Shown here in pieces: positions 28,277-38,061 of a stretch of 64,000 bases of DNA. The position numbers and the translations under genes are program-made. The notes beneath the pieces were generated by a model. That model was not told where the DNA came from, ran no database searches, and saw nothing but the letters and a program-made list of their open reading frames with translations. Within the stretch, counting starts at the first letter, position 1; each line of letters starts with the position of its first letter. The stretch is from contig JACZUF010000014.1 of NCBI GenBank assembly GCA_022573285.1, positions 1-64,000 of the forward strand, read 5' to 3'. Source of the stretch: Chloroflexota bacterium. GTDB taxonomy: Bacteria; Chloroflexota; Dehalococcoidia; Lucifugimonadales; UBA3495.

Positions 28277-29068
28277 CTAAAAGGCGGCCGCCAGCACAGC
28301 CCAGCCGCCCCAGGCCATCAGCAGCACTCCGGTCGCCCGGCTGACCTTTTGTCCGGCAGGGGCGACCTTCTCCGCCAGGACAAAGGCGGCCAGTGCGGCG
28401 ATCCACACCAGGTTCATCACCCCCAGCACGAAGAGCAGCGCCATCAGGACCCAGCAGCATCCCAGGCAGTACCTGCCGTGCAGCAAGCCCATCTTGAACG
28501 CCCCGGCGTTCCCCTCTCTCCAGTCGGACATCAGAAAGCTAAGGGGACTTCGGCAGTGGGTCAGGCAGACGTACTTCAAGCGGCTCCACTGGAAGACGCC
28601 GGCCGTCAAGAGCAGCCCGCCTCCCAGGTAGCCGCTGGAGCTTTCGCCCATCATTGAGGTCACCAGCGAAGCCTGGTGCAAGCCCCAGTTGCCCAGGGTG
28701 GCCCCGGCGGCAAACAAAGCCCAGACAACTATATAACCGGAGAGGAACACGCCGGTGGAGACGAATGGACCGGAATTCTCGCGGCGTTTGCGGTTGACGG
28801 TGGCGAACAGCAGGACCATGGGGGCGGCGCTGGGGACCATCATGGCCACCATCATCACCGACCACATCACGAACATCAGAACGAAGTCGACACCGTTCCA
28901 TGAACGGACGTTCCCCGCGGCAATCCCCATGGACATGCCAACGTCGGCGTTACTCTGGGCTAAGTAGACGGTGTACCCCCAGGCGATGGCCGCCACGGCC
29001 ACCACGCCGGCGATTACCAACGCCCGGTCACGCTTCAGGAGTGTTTCGATGGGTGTAGAGGTTTGCAT
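28277..29068 (-). CDS. DUF2182 integral membrane protein
   Basis: MWSVMMVAMMVPSAAPMVLLFATV; GLLHGRYCLGCCWVLMALLFVLGVMNLVWI. Confidence 0.88.
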   Translation of the reverse strand: MQTSTPIETLLKRDRALVIAGVVAVAAIAWGYTVYLAQSNADVGMSMGIAAGNVRSWNGVDFVLMFVMWSVMMVAMMVPSAAPMVLLFATVNRKRRENSGPFVSTGVFLSGYIVVWALFAAGATLGNWGLHQASLVTSMMGESSSGYLGGGLLLTAGVFQWSRLKYVCLTHCRSPLSFLMSDWREGNAGAFKMGLLHGRYCLGCCWVLMALLFVLGVMNLVWIAALAAFVLAEKVAPAGQKVSRATGVLLMAWGGWAVLAAAF

Positions 29069-29140
29069 CTGAAGGTTCGCTGGAGATTCGGTTCAGGGAG
29101 GCCGCACCAAAGGACGGCCCCCATTTGGTTCTCTATTACC

Positions 29141-29310
29141 TATCTTTGAGAAATTGCCGTTAAGGTCGTCCGCTCACCCTGAGCTTGTCGAAGGGCGCAT
29201 AGCGGGTGGTTCGACAAGTCTTCCCGATGCATCGGGAAGACTCGCGACCCCCGGTCGGAGCTCACCACAAGCGGAATTAATAACGCTGATTTTTGCGGCC
29301 AGGTACTAGC
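29141..29310. repeat. Uninterrupted copy of dispersed intergenic repeat (CCTGAGCTTGTCGAAGG family) containing a CCCGATGCATCGGG palindrome
   Basis: Shares left half with 20955-21001, right half with 22946-23040, central part with 34029-34095. Confidence 0.8.
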
Positions 29311-29336
29311 TGGTTGGAGCGGGGAATCAAGCAGCT

Positions 29337-29960
29337 TTATTGATTCGTCCACTCGACTGGTGCGAAGATACCGTTCTGGCCGCTGTGGTCGAATTTGATG
29401 TCCCCATGATCGACCTTCATGACCGAGGTGGTGGCGCTGTCGCCGTCGTTCCATATAAGACCGCCGCTGGGGAAAACTATGTGGACCTCATTCTCTTCGC
29501 CGGTTACCGGGTTGAGCAGAGGGGTCATCTTGGCTTCCAAGATTCCGTCGATGCTGAACCCACTGTTGCGGCCGTTCACGTCCATCTTGATGGGCACCAA
29601 GTTGGGACCGTCCAGGGAGGTGAGAGTGGTGGCCAAGATCTCCCAAGGCATCCCGCCGGCCTGGCCGGTGAGGATGGTCGCCAGGCCGCCCACCTGGTCC
29701 TGGCTGGCCGACTCGTCGATGAAGATTGCGGCGGCCCCGTTGCCCTCATGAATGGCCTTGGGCCATTTGATGGCCAATACCGCCTTCACGCCGGACAGAT
29801 CGACATCGCCAATCTTTCCTTCGTCCACGAACAGCCCAATAAGGGCTTCGCAGGAACCGTGGTCCGGGAAACCGCCGAAGTTGCAGTTGCAACCGGGGTC
29901 GCAGTTGCAGGTCTCCAGCCATTTGGCCTTGATCCGGTAGGGGGTCTTTGTTTGCGTCAT
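29337..29960 (-). CDS. DUF1326 domain-containing protein
   Basis: WLETCNCDPGCNCNFGGFPDHGSCEALIGLFVDEG. Confidence 0.9.
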   Translation of the reverse strand: MTQTKTPYRIKAKWLETCNCDPGCNCNFGGFPDHGSCEALIGLFVDEGKIGDVDLSGVKAVLAIKWPKAIHEGNGAAAIFIDESASQDQVGGLATILTGQAGGMPWEILATTLTSLDGPNLVPIKMDVNGRNSGFSIDGILEAKMTPLLNPVTGEENEVHIVFPSGGLIWNDGDSATTSVMKVDHGDIKFDHSGQNGIFAPVEWTNQ

Positions 29961-30101
29961 CAGGTGATTCTCCGAAATAGATTTGGATACCGGGATGGGT
30001 AACCGTGGCCCGGACTACCGGGGCCGGCGGGCCGGTTTTGGACGCCAATTTTAAGGTGGACAATTGAGGCTGACCATGCAGTCAAGATTATATTTCACAG
30101 C

Positions 30102-30129
30102 TTGACCGCGTGTCCAGTGATGCTATAAT
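30102..30129 (+). promoter_or_regulatory. Putative sigma70 promoter TTGACC-N16-TATAAT for the molybdenum hydroxylase operon
   Basis: TTGACC 30102-30107, TATAAT 30124-30129, GGAGGTG RBS before the TTG start at 30152. Confidence 0.6.
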
Positions 30130-30151
30130 CCCCGGCGCAGGAGGTGCCTAA

Positions 30152-31027
30152 TTGGAACCGTTTGAATTCGTAACACCGAGTAGCATTGAGGAAGCCGTAA
30201 AGGTCCTGGCTTCCAATGGAGACAAGGCCCGGATGATCGCCGGCGGCACCGATATTCTGGTGCAGATGCGCGCCGGACGCCGGACTCCCTCCGTAGTGGT
30301 GGATGTCAAGAGCATCCCAGAATTGAATGCCATGTCCTATGACGCCTCCAAAGGGCTGACATTGGGAGCGGCGGTGCCCTGTTACAAAATCTACCAAGAC
30401 CAGACCCTGGCCGCGGCCTACCCCGGACTGATCGACACCGCCTGGCTGATCGGCGGGATCCAGATCCAGGGCCGGGCCAGCATCGGCGGGAACGTCTGCA
30501 ACGCGGCCCCCAGCGGCGACTCCATCCCGGCGGTGATCGTTTTGAATGGCGTCTGCAACATCGCCGGGCCCAACGGGACCCGGGAACTGCCGACCGAGGA
30601 ATTCTGCACCGCTCCCGGCCAGAACGCCTTGGAGAACGGAGAGATGCTGGTCTCGATCTCCTTCCCGGCGCCACTGGCCAATTCGGGAGCCAACTACCAG
30701 CGTTTTATTCCCAGAAACGAGATGGACATCGCCGTTGTCGGAGTCGGTTCCAGCGTCTTGCTCGACGCCTCGGGCCAGAACTTCGTCTCGGCCCGCATCG
30801 CCCTGGCATCCGTGGCGCCCACCCCGGTGTTCGCCAAGGAAGCAGGCGACAGCCTGGCCGGCAAGGCCGTATCCGACGAGGCCATTCAACAGGCCTCCGA
30901 ATTGGCGATGGCCGCCGCCAAACCAATCAATGATATGCGCGGGACCATCCGCCAACGGATCCACCTGATCGGCGTATATACCCGCCGCACCTTGAACATC
31001 GCCATCGAACGGGCCAGGGGAGGTTAA
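30152..31027 (+). CDS. Xanthine dehydrogenase-family FAD-binding subunit (medium subunit)
   Basis: ARMIAGGTDILVQMRAGRRTP; GRASIGGNVCNAAPSGDSIPAVI. Confidence 0.93.
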   Translation: MEPFEFVTPSSIEEAVKVLASNGDKARMIAGGTDILVQMRAGRRTPSVVVDVKSIPELNAMSYDASKGLTLGAAVPCYKIYQDQTLAAAYPGLIDTAWLIGGIQIQGRASIGGNVCNAAPSGDSIPAVIVLNGVCNIAGPNGTRELPTEEFCTAPGQNALENGEMLVSISFPAPLANSGANYQRFIPRNEMDIAVVGVGSSVLLDASGQNFVSARIALASVAPTPVFAKEAGDSLAGKAVSDEAIQQASELAMAAAKPINDMRGTIRQRIHLIGVYTRRTLNIAIERARGG

Positions 31028-31028
31028 C

Positions 31029-31499
31029 ATGGCCACCGTAACCCAGGTACAGACCACCATAAACGGCGAGGAAATCAACTTCCTGTGCGAGCCTCGCCAG
31101 AGCCTGTTGGAAGTCCTGCGGGACGTCCTGGGCATGACCGGCACCAAAGAGGGATGCAACGACGGCAACTGCGGCGCCTGCACCATTATATTGGACGGCA
31201 GGATCGTCGATTCGTGCCTCGTCCTCGGCGTGGAGGCCCAGGGCAGTGACATCATGACCATCGAGGGCATGGCTTCTCCCGAGGGCCTGCACCCGTTGCA
31301 GCAGTCGTACTTGGAGAACGCCGCCCTACAGTGCGGCATCTGCACCCCTGGTTTCCTGCTGGCCTCCAAGGCCCTGCTGGACCAGGAGCCAGACGCCGAC
31401 GAAGGCCGTATCCGCCACTGGCTGGCGGGCAATCTCTGCCGCTGCACCGGCTACGACAAGATCGTCCGCGCCGTGCTGCAGGTAAGCAAGGCCAAATAA
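31029..31499 (+). CDS. (2Fe-2S)-binding small subunit of a molybdenum hydroxylase
   Basis: GTKEGCNDGNCGACTI; QCGICTPGF; GNLCRCTGY. Confidence 0.96.
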   Translation: MATVTQVQTTINGEEINFLCEPRQSLLEVLRDVLGMTGTKEGCNDGNCGACTIILDGRIVDSCLVLGVEAQGSDIMTIEGMASPEGLHPLQQSYLENAALQCGICTPGFLLASKALLDQEPDADEGRIRHWLAGNLCRCTGYDKIVRAVLQVSKAK

Positions 31500-31569
31500 G
31501 CGGCGTCCATTAATGGCATTCGACCGGAGCCATATGGCTCCGGTTTTAATTTATGGGGGTATTAAAAAA

Positions 31570-33861
31570 ATGACCTCAAACCAGGTTCTCTCGGAAGTCG
31601 AATATAACGTTGTCGGCAAGCGCCCCGTGCGCCCCGATGGCGTGGACAAGGTCACCGGGCGCGCCCAATACGGGGCCGACACCAATTTGACCGGAACGCT
31701 GCAGGCGAAGGTGCTACGCAGCCCCCACCCCCACGCCCGGATCAAATCCATCGACACCAGCAAGGCCGAGGCCTTTCCCGGCGTTAGGGCTGTCGTCACG
31801 GCCAAGGACCTGCCCTTTGCTTCACTATCCAAAGAGGAATTGGGCGGCGAATACACCGCGCTTAAATTCGCTTCGGACCACCTGTTGGCCAGCGATAAAG
31901 TGCTGTTTAAAGGCCATCCAATCGCTGCGGTGGCGGCGGTGAACGCTCACGTGGCCGAGTCGGCGTTGGCCTTGGTCCAAGTCGATTACGAGGTCCTGAA
32001 ATCGGTGGTGGACGTCCGCGACGCCATGAAGGACGGCGCCCCGTTGGTGCACGAAGACCTGCGGACCAACGACATGGGCGAGACTTCGGACAAGCCCAGC
32101 AATATCGCCGCCCACATGAGCTACGCAACCGGCGACATCGATAAGGGATTCGCCGAAGCCGACCTGGTGCTGGAACGGGAATACACCACCGCCACCGTCC
32201 ACCAGGGCTATATCGAGCCCCATAACACCACCGCCTTTTGGAATTCCGATGGCCAACTGAACCTCTGGACCAGCACCCAGGGAACATTCCAGGTGCGCGG
32301 CACCGTCGCCAGCGTGCTGCGGCTGCCCGTGTCCAAGGTCAAGGTCACCCCCATGGAGATCGGCGGCGGCTTCGGCGGCAAGATCACCGCCTACTTGGAC
32401 GCCATCGCCGCGCTCCTTTCCAAGAAGGCCGGCGTCCCCGTGAAGGCCCTGATGACCCGGTCTGAAGTGTTCGAAGCGTCAGGGCCGGCCCCTGCTTCGT
32501 GGATGCGGGTCAAGATCGGCGTCAAGAACAACGGGAAGATGACGGCCGTCGAGACCGAGATAGCCATGGAGGCCGGCGCCTACCCCGGTTCGCCGGCGAT
32601 GCAGGCCATCGTCTGCGCCTTCGCCTGCTACGACGTGGAGAACGGGAAGGTTGACGGCTACGACGTGGTGGTCAACAAACCCAAGACCGCCGCCTACCGT
32701 GCTCCCGGCTCGCCCCAGGCGGCCTTCGGAGTCGAGTCGCTGATCGACGAGATCTGCGGACAGTTGGGCCTCGACCCCATCGAGTTCCGCCTGTTGAACG
32801 CGGCCAAAGAGGGCACCCGCCGTATCGAGGGTCTGGTGGCCCGGCGCATCGGCCTGGTCGAATGTCTCGAGGCCGCCCGCAACCATGACCACTACAAGGC
32901 CAAGCTCAACGGCGGCACTGATGGCCGGGGCGTGGGCCGGGGCGTGGCCTGCGGCTACTGGCCCAACCGTGGCTTCCAGTCCAGCGTGGTGATGACCGTC
33001 AATTTCGATGGGGTCGTCAGCCTGATCATGGGCTCGGTGGACATCGGCGGCACCAGGGCCTCCATCGCCCAACAGACCGCCGAGACCCTGGGAATAGCCT
33101 ACGAAGACGTGAAACCCACGGTGGTGGACACCGACTCCATCGGCTACACCTTCATCACCGGCGGCAGCCGGACGTCCTTCGCCACGGGCCTGGCGGCCAT
33201 CGGCGCGGCCGAGGATGTCAAGAATCAGATGATCTCCCGGGCCGCCAAGATCTGGGACACCTCCGAAGACGACATTGAGTACGTGAACGGGGTGGTCAGC
33301 CACAAGTCCGACGAGGAACTCAGGTTCTCCTTCAAGGACTTGGCGCGTCAATTGGCCACCACCGGCGGTTCCATCTCGGGACGCTCCAACGTGGACCCAA
33401 CGGGAGAGGGCAACGGCTATGCCGTGCATCTCGTGGACGTGGCCGTGGACCCGGACACCGGCAAGACGGACGTCACCCGGTTCACGGCGATTCAGGACGC
33501 GGGCAAGGCGGTCCACCCCAGCTATGTCGAGGGACAGATGCAGGGTGGGGCGGTCCAGGGCATCGGCTGGGCCCTGAACGAGGAGTATTTCTTCGACCAA
33601 CAGGGCAAGATGCTGAACCCCACGTTCCTGGACTACCGCATGCCCACCACACTGGACCTGCCGATGATCGACACCGTGATCGTCGAGGTGGCCAACCCCG
33701 GCCATCCTTACGGAGTGCGTGGAGTGGGGGAGGCCTCGATTGTCCCACCGATGGCCGCCATCGGCAACGCTGTCCACGCGGCGACGGGTCACCGCATGCG
33801 CAACCTGCCCATTACCCCTGGCAGGATATTGGAGGCCGGCTGGGAGGATGGCGATAGCTAG
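31570..33861 (+). CDS. Xanthine dehydrogenase-family molybdopterin-binding large subunit
   Basis: Likely ATG at 31570 (MTSNQVL); GGGFGGKITAY, AYRAPGSPQAAFGVES, GVRGVGEASIVPPMAAIGNAV. Confidence 0.94.
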   Translation: MTSNQVLSEVEYNVVGKRPVRPDGVDKVTGRAQYGADTNLTGTLQAKVLRSPHPHARIKSIDTSKAEAFPGVRAVVTAKDLPFASLSKEELGGEYTALKFASDHLLASDKVLFKGHPIAAVAAVNAHVAESALALVQVDYEVLKSVVDVRDAMKDGAPLVHEDLRTNDMGETSDKPSNIAAHMSYATGDIDKGFAEADLVLEREYTTATVHQGYIEPHNTTAFWNSDGQLNLWTSTQGTFQVRGTVASVLRLPVSKVKVTPMEIGGGFGGKITAYLDAIAALLSKKAGVPVKALMTRSEVFEASGPAPASWMRVKIGVKNNGKMTAVETEIAMEAGAYPGSPAMQAIVCAFACYDVENGKVDGYDVVVNKPKTAAYRAPGSPQAAFGVESLIDEICGQLGLDPIEFRLLNAAKEGTRRIEGLVARRIGLVECLEAARNHDHYKAKLNGGTDGRGVGRGVACGYWPNRGFQSSVVMTVNFDGVVSLIMGSVDIGGTRASIAQQTAETLGIAYEDVKPTVVDTDSIGYTFITGGSRTSFATGLAAIGAAEDVKNQMISRAAKIWDTSEDDIEYVNGVVSHKSDEELRFSFKDLARQLATTGGSISGRSNVDPTGEGNGYAVHLVDVAVDPDTGKTDVTRFTAIQDAGKAVHPSYVEGQMQGGAVQGIGWALNEEYFFDQQGKMLNPTFLDYRMPTTLDLPMIDTVIVEVANPGHPYGVRGVGEASIVPPMAAIGNAVHAATGHRMRNLPITPGRILEAGWEDGDS

Positions 33862-33888
33862 CCCAACCACCTGACCATTGTCACCAAA

Positions 33889-33930
33889 ACCGTCCTTCCT
33901 TGCAGATCTGCCGGGAAGGACGGTTTTTTT
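33889..33930 (+). terminator. Rho-independent terminator after the molybdenum hydroxylase operon
   Basis: ACCGTCCTTCC...GGAAGGACGGT 11-bp stem followed by a T tract. Confidence 0.88.
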
Positions 33931-34256
33931 GACGGATGACAACGACGAGACAAATCCGCTCGTCCTGAGCCTGTCGAAGGATGCGCATAAACCATGCTCA
34001 TGGTGGAGAACAGTCTTAACTTAGGCGGTGGTTCGACAAATCCCCCGATGCATCGGGGAGACTCTCGACCCCCGGTCGGAGCTCACCATGAGCGGGAATC
34101 TTAACTTAGCCTCACCATGGACGGTCTTTCGTTTGCCCCGTCTGGATCGGTCCTCGATTGGGGTTGACAACCCCCGCGCCATATCGGAACCTGGATATGG
34201 CGGACTTAGCCAGGCCGCCATCCTTGGAAACGGAGCTTGGAGAAGGAGCCTGGAAA

Positions 34257-34523
34257 TTGGCCACAATATTCATCCCAACCATGCTCCAATCCCTAACGGC
34301 AGGCGCCAAGCAGGTCGAATGCGACGCCCGGAGCGTCCGTCAGGTCATCGAGCGTCTGGAAGAGTTGTACCCTGGCATCAAGGACCGGCTGGTCGAAGAC
34401 GGCGCGCTCCGGGCCAATCTGGCGGTCGCCATCGATGGCGACGTGGCTGTCATGGGCCTGCTGGAGAAGGTCGGCGAGAACAGCGAGGTACACTTTATCC
34501 CGGCCATCGGCGGAGGGCGTTAA
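34257..34523 (+). CDS. MoaD/ThiS ubiquitin-like small sulfur-carrier protein
   Basis: Probable TTG start at 34257 behind GAAGGAGCC; ATIFIPTMLQSLTAG...VRQVIERLEELYPGIKDRLVEDG...NLAVAIDGD...EVHFIPAIGGGR. Confidence 0.78.
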   Translation: MATIFIPTMLQSLTAGAKQVECDARSVRQVIERLEELYPGIKDRLVEDGALRANLAVAIDGDVAVMGLLEKVGENSEVHFIPAIGGGR

Positions 34524-34724
34524 CGTGTCCCCAGTCCGGTTGGGACTAGTGCCGCATCTAGGTAAATTTGACGAATACGATTTCACTCCCACTCTAACTT
34601 TCACTCTCCAGGGGCAGAGAGCTAGTCCCTTCCCCCTTGCGAGGGGGAAGGTTAGGTCCGACGAAATCGAGACTCACGACAAAGTCGGAGATGGGGGCCT
34701 GATTGGACCGAAGGACCGATTGAC

Positions 34725-35192
34725 ATGAAAGCCAAATCCCGGGTTGAATCCCCGGTTTCGGCTGGAGGCGTTGTCTACCGGAGGAACGGTGGCCAGTTGG
34801 AGACGGTGCTTTGCGGCCGCCTCCAACCGGTGCGTTGGAGCCTGGCCAAGGGCACTCCAGACCCCGGCGAGACCCTGGAGCAAACTGCTCTGCGGGAGGT
34901 CCGTGAGGAGACCGGCCTGGAGGTCGAGATCGACGGCCCACTGGGAAGCATCGACTATTGGTTTGCCGACCGGGGAAAGGATGTCCGCTACCACAAGACG
35001 GTGCATTTCTACCTGATGGTTGCGGTGGGCGGCGACACGGACCAGCACGACCCGGAGTTTGACGTTGTCCAATGGTTCAACGCCGAAGACGCGCTCAAAT
35101 CCCTGGCCTACGCCAATGAGGTAAACGTGCTGCAGCGGGCGTTTAACCTGATCGCGGAGAGCGATGGCGCCGGGCCGGGAGAGAGGGTCTAG
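34725..35192 (+). CDS. NUDIX hydrolase
   Basis: Nudix box GTPDPGETLEQTALREVREETGLEV. Confidence 0.9.
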   Translation: MKAKSRVESPVSAGGVVYRRNGGQLETVLCGRLQPVRWSLAKGTPDPGETLEQTALREVREETGLEVEIDGPLGSIDYWFADRGKDVRYHKTVHFYLMVAVGGDTDQHDPEFDVVQWFNAEDALKSLAYANEVNVLQRAFNLIAESDGAGPGERV

Positions 35193-35195
35193 GCG

Positions 35196-35816
35196 ATGCC
35201 GGAGCTGAGGGGCGCCCGGATAATATTGCGGGACAAGCGGGTCGAAGACGCCGAGAAGGACTACCAATGGCGCAGCGACCCGGAACTGGCCCGCCTGGAC
35301 GCCGCCATCCCTCTCACCATGTCTTTCGAACGCTACATGAAGCTGTTCGAAGACCAGTTGAAGTACCCCACCCCCGGGTCCCACCATTTTTCCATAGAAA
35401 CCCTAGCCACCGGCACCATGGATGGCAAGTTCATCGGCAACTGCATGTACTACGACCTGGATACGGTCAACTTGGAGGCCGAACTGGGGATCGTAGTCGG
35501 CGACCGCGATTACTGGAGCGACGGGTACGGCTACGATGCGGTGACCACGCTGCTCGACCACCTGTTCACCACCCGCAACCTGAAGCGGGTCTACCTGCAC
35601 ACGCTGGAGTGGAACAAACGCGCCCTGCGGAGTTTCTCCAACAGTGGGTTCAACCCGGTGCGGCCGGTCCGGCGGATGGCCCATGACTTCATACTCATGG
35701 AGGTCCTCCGGGACGATTGGTTGGCCCATGCGGAAGAGCAGCTGGCCGCCCGTTTCAGGGGACCGGACAAACCCGAAACCCAGACCCACCCGTCCGGTCA
35801 GACCACAGCCGGCTAG
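35196..35816 (+). CDS. GNAT-family N-acetyltransferase (RimJ/RimL-like)
   Basis: RDYWSDGYGYDAVTTLLDHLFTTRNLKRVYLHTLEWNKRALRSFSNSGF; stop shares CTAG with the convergent hisA stop. Confidence 0.88.
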   Translation: MPELRGARIILRDKRVEDAEKDYQWRSDPELARLDAAIPLTMSFERYMKLFEDQLKYPTPGSHHFSIETLATGTMDGKFIGNCMYYDLDTVNLEAELGIVVGDRDYWSDGYGYDAVTTLLDHLFTTRNLKRVYLHTLEWNKRALRSFSNSGFNPVRPVRRMAHDFILMEVLRDDWLAHAEEQLAARFRGPDKPETQTHPSGQTTAG

Positions 35817-36529
35817 GCCACGGCGGCTACGGCCTCGGCAAGATTGACCGCCCCGGTATATAGGGCCCGCCCCACGATCACTCCTTCAACCCCCGTCGGC
35901 AGCAACTCTTTGATGTGCTCGATGGAAGCGACGCCTCCCGACGCCAGCACCGCCAGGCCCGTTTCCCTGGCCAGTTGGGCGTTGGTCCCAATGTCGGGCC
36001 CCGTCAGCGCGCCGTCCCTGGAGATATCGGTGTAGAGCAGCCGCACAACCCCGATCTGGGCCATCCGGCGGGCCAGTTCCAGCACCGTAACGGTGCTGGC
36101 CTCGGTCCATCCCTGCAGCGCCACCAACCCGTCCTTGGCGTCCAGCGACACCACCACCCGCTGGCTGCCGTGCTTCCGGCAGACCTCTTGGACCATGTCC
36201 GGGTCGCGCACCGCTGCGGTGCCGATCACCACCCGGTCGGCGCCGGCGTCGAGCCAGGCCTCGGCGGCCGCCAGGTCTCGTATGCCGCCGCCCACCTGGA
36301 CCGGTATGTCGAGACCCCGGACGATGGATGCGATCACTTCCAGGTGGGCCGGTTTTCCCCGTACCGCCCCATCCAGGTCGACCAGGTGCAGCCGGCGGCC
36401 GCCCTGCTCCTGCCAGGACAGGGCCGTGGCCAATGGGTCGTCGGAGAACACGGTCTCCTGATTAAAGTCGCCTTGAAACAGCCGCACGCAACGGCCGTCT
36501 TTCAGGTCAATGGCTGGAATAACTTCCAT
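35813..36529 (-). CDS. hisA: Phosphoribosylformimino-5-aminoimidazole carboxamide ribotide isomerase
   Basis: VIPAIDLKDGRCVRLFQGDF, VQVGGGIRDL, LYTDISRDGALTGPD, VLASGGV. Confidence 0.95.
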   Translation of the reverse strand: MEVIPAIDLKDGRCVRLFQGDFNQETVFSDDPLATALSWQEQGGRRLHLVDLDGAVRGKPAHLEVIASIVRGLDIPVQVGGGIRDLAAAEAWLDAGADRVVIGTAAVRDPDMVQEVCRKHGSQRVVVSLDAKDGLVALQGWTEASTVTVLELARRMAQIGVVRLLYTDISRDGALTGPDIGTNAQLARETGLAVLASGGVASIEHIKELLPTGVEGVIVGRALYTGAVNLAEAVAAVA

Positions 36530-36606
36530 GGAGCAAACCTGTCGATTACCGATCGATTACCGGGATGGGACTCAGGGGGCAGTCCTGTGGAAAACCGGAA
36601 TGGGAC

Positions 36607-37269
36607 TCAGCCGGCGCCGGAGGGCTTACCGGACGCCAGGCCCCGGTCCGCCAGTCCAATAAAATTCTTGTAGAGTTGCAGCCCCGCTGGGCCACTCTTC
36701 TCCGGGTGGAACTGGGTGGCGACCAGGTTGTCCTTGGCGTAGACGCTGCAGAACGGGATGCCGTATTCGGTCGTGCCGCTGACGCCGGCCGGGTCTTCCG
36801 GTGCGGCGTAGTAGCTGTGCACGAAGTAAAAATAGCTGTCCTGGGGGATGCCGGCCAGCACCGGGTGCCGATTCGGTTGGTCCCCGTTTTGATCCAGAAA
36901 CCGGACGCTGTTCCAGCCCATGTGGGGCACCTTAAGCCCGGGCGGCAGCAGCTTGGTTTTGCCCGGAATCACGCCCAGGCAGGGCTTGTCTCCTTCCTCG
37001 GTCCGGTCCATGAGCAGTTGCAGGCCGAGGCAGACGCCCAAGAAGGGTCTTCCCGAGGCTATGTAGTCCCGGATGGGCCCCACCAGTTCCCGTTGGTTCA
37101 AGGCGTCCATGGCCGCGGGCCCTGAGCCCACGCCGGGCAGCACCACGGCGTCGGCGCGGTCAAACTCCGCCGCGTCGCCGGTGACTAGGGGAGTCACCCC
37201 TTGAGACTCCAACGCCCGCGAGACGCTGCGCAGGTTGCCCGAATCGTAATCGATAACCACCAGTTTCAT
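36607..37269 (-). CDS. hisH: Imidazole glycerol phosphate synthase, glutaminase subunit
   Basis: VVIDYDSGNLRSVSRALE, GVCLGLQLLMDRTEE, QFHPEKSGPAGLQLYKNF. Confidence 0.95.
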   Translation of the reverse strand: MKLVVIDYDSGNLRSVSRALESQGVTPLVTGDAAEFDRADAVVLPGVGSGPAAMDALNQRELVGPIRDYIASGRPFLGVCLGLQLLMDRTEEGDKPCLGVIPGKTKLLPPGLKVPHMGWNSVRFLDQNGDQPNRHPVLAGIPQDSYFYFVHSYYAAPEDPAGVSGTTEYGIPFCSVYAKDNLVATQFHPEKSGPAGLQLYKNFIGLADRGLASGKPSGAG

Positions 37270-37470
37270 TATTTCGTGTCTTTATCCCCTAATTATCCCC
37301 TAATTTTTGCAATGCAAGACCCGCAATCGTGTACTTGCCCGTTCGTGGTGAGCCCGTCGAACCACCGCTGCTCATGGGCCTGGCTTCTTACTCAGCGCCA
37401 TGGCTGGTACGCGCCCTTCGACAAGCTCAGGACGAACGGATATCGTCGGTATCTCCGATTCCCAAACCAG

Positions 37471-38061
37471 TCACGTGGCCCGTTCGATGGGCAGTTCCCG
37501 GTCCTCGTACCGGGCCAAGACGAACAGCAGGTCGCCCAGCCGGTTCAGATAGGTCATGATCAGGCTGTTGGTGAGCAGGTCCTGCTCGTTCATGGCCACC
37601 ACCCGGCGTTCGGCGGTGCGGATTACGCAGCGGGCCAGATCGATGGCGGCCGAGGCCTGGGACCCGCCGGGCAGGATGAATACCTTGGGCATCTCGAACT
37701 CCTCTTCCAAGGAGTCGATGGCCTTTTCCAGATTCGTCACCATCTCTTCGGTCACCGGCTTGAAATGCTGCTGGAACAACTCGTACTTTTCCGGGTCCGT
37801 GGCCAGCTCGGCGGCGATGGTGAACAACTCCCGCTGCAGGTCGCGCAGCAGGTCGTTGACCCGCTGGTCGCTGGTCATGGCCCGGGCCAGGCCCATGACG
37901 GAAACGGCTTCGTCGGTGATGCCGTAGGCCTCGGTGTTGGGGCTGTTCTTGGAGATCCGGCCTCCGTAGAGCAGGCTGGTCTCGCCGCCGTCGCCGAACT
38001 TGGTATAGACCTTTTTCCTGTAATCGTCCGATGTGGAAGAAGACACGCGCGGCACCTTCAA
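37471..38061 (-). CDS. Cob(I)yrinic acid a,c-diamide adenosyltransferase (PduO type)
   Basis: YTKFGDGGETSLLYGGRISKNSPNTEAYG; ILPGGSQASAAIDLARCVIRTAERRVV; YLNRLGDLLFVLAR. Confidence 0.93.
   Translation of the reverse strand: MKVPRVSSSTSDDYRKKVYTKFGDGGETSLLYGGRISKNSPNTEAYGITDEAVSVMGLARAMTSDQRVNDLLRDLQRELFTIAAELATDPEKYELFQQHFKPVTEEMVTNLEKAIDSLEEEFEMPKVFILPGGSQASAAIDLARCVIRTAERRVVAMNEQDLLTNSLIMTYLNRLGDLLFVLARYEDRELPIERAT

Noticed and set aside
32479-33942. 487-aa minus-strand ORF opposite the molybdenum hydroxylase large subunit
   Set aside because: Low-complexity shadow ORF opposite a well-conserved protein; no domain recognisable.
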